A DNA stretch of 64,000 nt from Rosenbergiella metrosideri (lineage in GTDB: Bacteria; Pseudomonadota; Gammaproteobacteria; Enterobacterales; Enterobacteriaceae): contig NZ_JALBCV010000007.1 in assembly GCF_022602565.1 (NCBI RefSeq), positions 34,987 to 98,986 on the forward strand, written 5' to 3'. A program made the position numbers and the translations under genes. The first letter of the stretch is position 1. Each line of letters opens with the position of its first letter. Positions 62,206 through 64,000 of the stretch are shown piece after piece. The notes under the pieces were generated by a model that saw nothing but the letters and a program-made list of their open reading frames with translations, did no database searches and was not told the origin of the DNA.

Positions 62206-62502
62206 ATGAAAGAAATTTCACTAATAGAGATGACTAAAATCTCTGGAGCGGGTGGCCTGATTGATGGTGATTTTAACGGTGCCTTTTGGGGAGCTTTATT
62301 GGGTGCTATTGATGGTTTTGGTACCGGTGCAGCGGTCGGTGGTAAATATGGTGGTGCAGGTGGTTGGTTAATCGGCGGAATTGCCCAGTTAGTCGGGCTA
62401 ACGGCCTCTGCGGTCGGAGCAGGTATTGGCGGTTATCTTTATGGCGGTATCCTGGGCTATGATAAAGCGATGCCTTATATTGCTTCTTACCGTGAAATGT
62501 AA
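62206..62502 (+). CDS. Orphan class II microcin-type precursor, glycine-rich
   Basis: Precursor of 98 residues. The leader MKEISLIEMTKISGA (residues 1-15) closely parallels that of the 31460 peptide, with Met9, Ser13, Gly14 and Ala15 at the same positions. Cleavage after GA would leave an 83-residue peptide rich in Gly and Ala with hydrophobic stretches (WGALLGAIDGFGTGAAVGG, AQLVGLTASAVGAGIGGYLY), like membrane-active microcins such as V. It has no cysteine and no siderophore-type Ser-rich tail (ends YIASYREM). A strong terminator follows. There is no exporter or immunity gene beside it, so it may use the PCAT at 33059 in trans. Confidence 0.72.
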   Translation: MKEISLIEMTKISGAGGLIDGDFNGAFWGALLGAIDGFGTGAAVGGKYGGAGGWLIGGIAQLVGLTASAVGAGIGGYLYGGILGYDKAMPYIASYREM

Positions 62503-62512
62503 TTAAAAGAAG

Positions 62513-62548
62513 AACTAAAAGAGAGTAGAACTCTCTTTTAGTTTTTTT
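62513..62548 (+). terminator. Terminator of the orphan microcin gene
   Basis: AACTAAAAGAGAGT-AGA-ACTCTCTTTTAGTT, a perfect 14-bp stem with a 3-nt loop and T-run, 10 nt after the stop codon. It is unusually long and touches the yhhL stop, so it may also act for yhhL. Confidence 0.92.
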
Positions 62549-62816
62549 ACTTTTTGGGAAAATGTTTTTTTTGCCAAGAAAGTAATTCGAAGACACCGAA
62601 AATAAATAGTTGAATCTCTTCTTTTCTCGTCATCTTTGGCCCAGTGCTGCTTTGCGTCGCTTTTAATAAAACGACTTGTAAGCCGTGCATGACCACCATA
62701 AATATCAGTGCGACATCGATAAAATATTTCAACGGTTTCGTGGCAGGATGCACGAGATTAAGTAATAGCACTACCCAGATGAATACCATTACGACTCGGC
62801 CACAGTTTATCAACAT
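62547..62816 (-). CDS. yhhL: DUF1145 membrane protein YhhL
   Basis: Small inner-membrane protein of 89 residues, about two to three TM segments. MLINCGRVVMVFIWVVLLLN, LVHPATKPLKYFIDVALIFM and LFIFGVFELLSWQKKH agree with E. coli YhhL. Function unknown. Located 14 nt after rsmD, the E. coli order ftsY / rsmD-yhhL. Confidence 0.92.
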   Translation of the reverse strand: MLINCGRVVMVFIWVVLLLNLVHPATKPLKYFIDVALIFMVVMHGLQVVLLKATQSSTGPKMTRKEEIQLFIFGVFELLSWQKKHFPKK

Positions 62817-62830
62817 TACCTATTCCCTCA

Positions 62831-63406
62831 TCATTGACGATGGTAAAGACGATAGCATACCTGCCCTGCAACTTTTTCTCTATGCAGTACCCAATTAGCA
62901 GGCACTGTCGGCATACCTTGTTCGACTTCATTTTCAGTATAAATCACGGCATCTTCCGCTAACCATTGATGTACTTCAAGCAGCTGTATTGTTTGCTCTA
63001 GTAGCCCGCGGCGGAAAGGTGGATCGATAAAGACGATATCAAATGGCGTATCGGGTCGAGATCCAGCGAGAAACTGTAGGGTATCCGCACGCTGTAGGGT
63101 CAGCTGAGGGGCATTCAATACGTCGAGGTTCTTCTGCAGCTGACGAGCGACATGCGCCTCTTTTTCAATGAGCGTGACTTGCGCTGCATAGCGAGAGGCT
63201 GCCTCAATACCGAGTGCGCCGCTACCTGCATAGCAATCTAAACAGTTTGCTTGAGGTAGCCAAGGGGCTAGCCAGTTGAAAAGGGTTTCCCGCACACGGT
63301 CAGTCGTCGGCCTTAGCCCTTCGCTATCGAGGACTGATAATTTACGGCCGCGCCACTGGCCCCCGATGATCCGTATCTGACCGATTTTTCCTGCCGATTT
63401 GCTCAT
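62831..63406 (-). CDS. rsmD: 16S rRNA (guanine(966)-N2)-methyltransferase RsmD
   Basis: Methylates G966 of 16S rRNA. It has 191 residues. N-terminal IRIIGGQWRGRKLSVLDSEG and RPTTDRVRETLFNWL. The SAM motif is CLDCYAGSGALGIEAASR near residue 55 and the N6/N2-methylase catalytic motif is DIVFIDPPFRRGLLE near 120. Divergent from ftsY, upstream of yhhL. Confidence 0.97.
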   Translation of the reverse strand: MSKSAGKIGQIRIIGGQWRGRKLSVLDSEGLRPTTDRVRETLFNWLAPWLPQANCLDCYAGSGALGIEAASRYAAQVTLIEKEAHVARQLQKNLDVLNAPQLTLQRADTLQFLAGSRPDTPFDIVFIDPPFRRGLLEQTIQLLEVHQWLAEDAVIYTENEVEQGMPTVPANWVLHREKVAGQVCYRLYHRQ

Positions 63407-63628
63407 AGTTTATACTTACGATGATTTATTACTGAATTTTACCGCGGTCCGCCCTGTAAACGCCGAAACGAAACTGTGATGCAGTATGGGTTAAATGGTA
63501 GAATGAATGATTATCTCATTAGTGTCGCAGTATGACAGTAGTTAATTACTGACAGATACAAATAATTTTGGTGGCTATTGTTCCAGCGGATTGTTCTGGA
63601 CGGCCTTAGCAAGGAGTATTGTCTAACA

Positions 63629-64000
<372 letters not shown>

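Noticed and set aside
62306..62596. 96-codon minus-strand ORF overlapping the orphan microcin gene
   Set aside because: Shadow of the Gly-rich coding sequence running through the terminator; composition rich in His, Arg and Tyr is an antisense artefact.

Overview
The window is chromosomal DNA of a gamma-proteobacterium of the order Enterobacterales. Almost every housekeeping protein reads like its E. coli counterpart (GyrB, DnaA, RnpA, ProP, PstB and SecB are near-identical over long stretches), and E. coli gene blocks are preserved but with many intervening genes missing. That pattern, with moderate GC content, suggests a compact genome from the Erwiniaceae side of the order. The genus cannot be fixed from sequence reading alone.

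Layout. 1-4.6 kb: coaBC (partial), radC, rpmB-rpmG, mutM, coaD and waaA. 4.9-13.0 kb: LPS core cluster with waaG-waaP-GT8-waaY-waaZ on the plus strand, a broken O-antigen ligase gene (waaL), and hldD-waaF-waaC on the minus strand. 13.1-21.8 kb: envC-yibQ, yibN-grxC-secB-gpsA, cysE, trmL and the Cpx envelope-stress locus (cpxA, cpxR, cpxP). 21.9-26.5 kb: a decayed P2-like prophage inserted in the 3' UTR of cpxP, where the sRNA CpxQ lies. It is bounded by 20-bp direct repeats and carries an apparently intact toxin/immunity pair among wrecked phage genes. 26.5-31.2 kb: the PhoB-controlled pstSCAB-phoU operon.

31.2-35.2 kb: an AT-rich bacteriocin locus with a double-glycine-type (GA) precursor, a terminator, an HlyD-type adaptor and a C39-peptidase ABC exporter. 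No immunity gene is recognisable. A second, unlinked precursor with a near-matching leader lies at 62.2 kb without its own exporter. 35.2-47.1 kb: NfeD-like and QmcA proteins, mnmE, yidC-yidD-rnpA-rpmH, the dnaA control region, and dnaA-dnaN-recF-gyrB. 47.2-54.6 kb: yidA, yidR, yidQ, eamA, a partial ketogluconate-type cluster (ghrB-like reductase, KguE-like isomerase, LacI-family regulator with a likely operator) and tag. 54.8-64 kb: dnaT-dnaC, pptA, queH, hemB, proP, yhhQ-dcrB, tusA, the orphan microcin gene, yhhL, rsmD and the start of ftsY, whose acidic N-terminal domain contains a 13-copy GAGCCA microsatellite.

How it fits together. Most of the window is conserved core machinery for replication, translation, LPS core, envelope stress and phosphate uptake. 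Accessory material sits at three points: the CpxQ attachment site, the phoU-mnmE gap and the tusA-yhhL gap. The most interesting signals are the two-precursor, one-exporter microcin arrangement, the toxin/immunity cargo kept inside a dead prophage, the prophage rebuilding an sRNA terminator at each end, and the loss of waaL, which predicts LPS without ligated O antigen unless another ligase exists.
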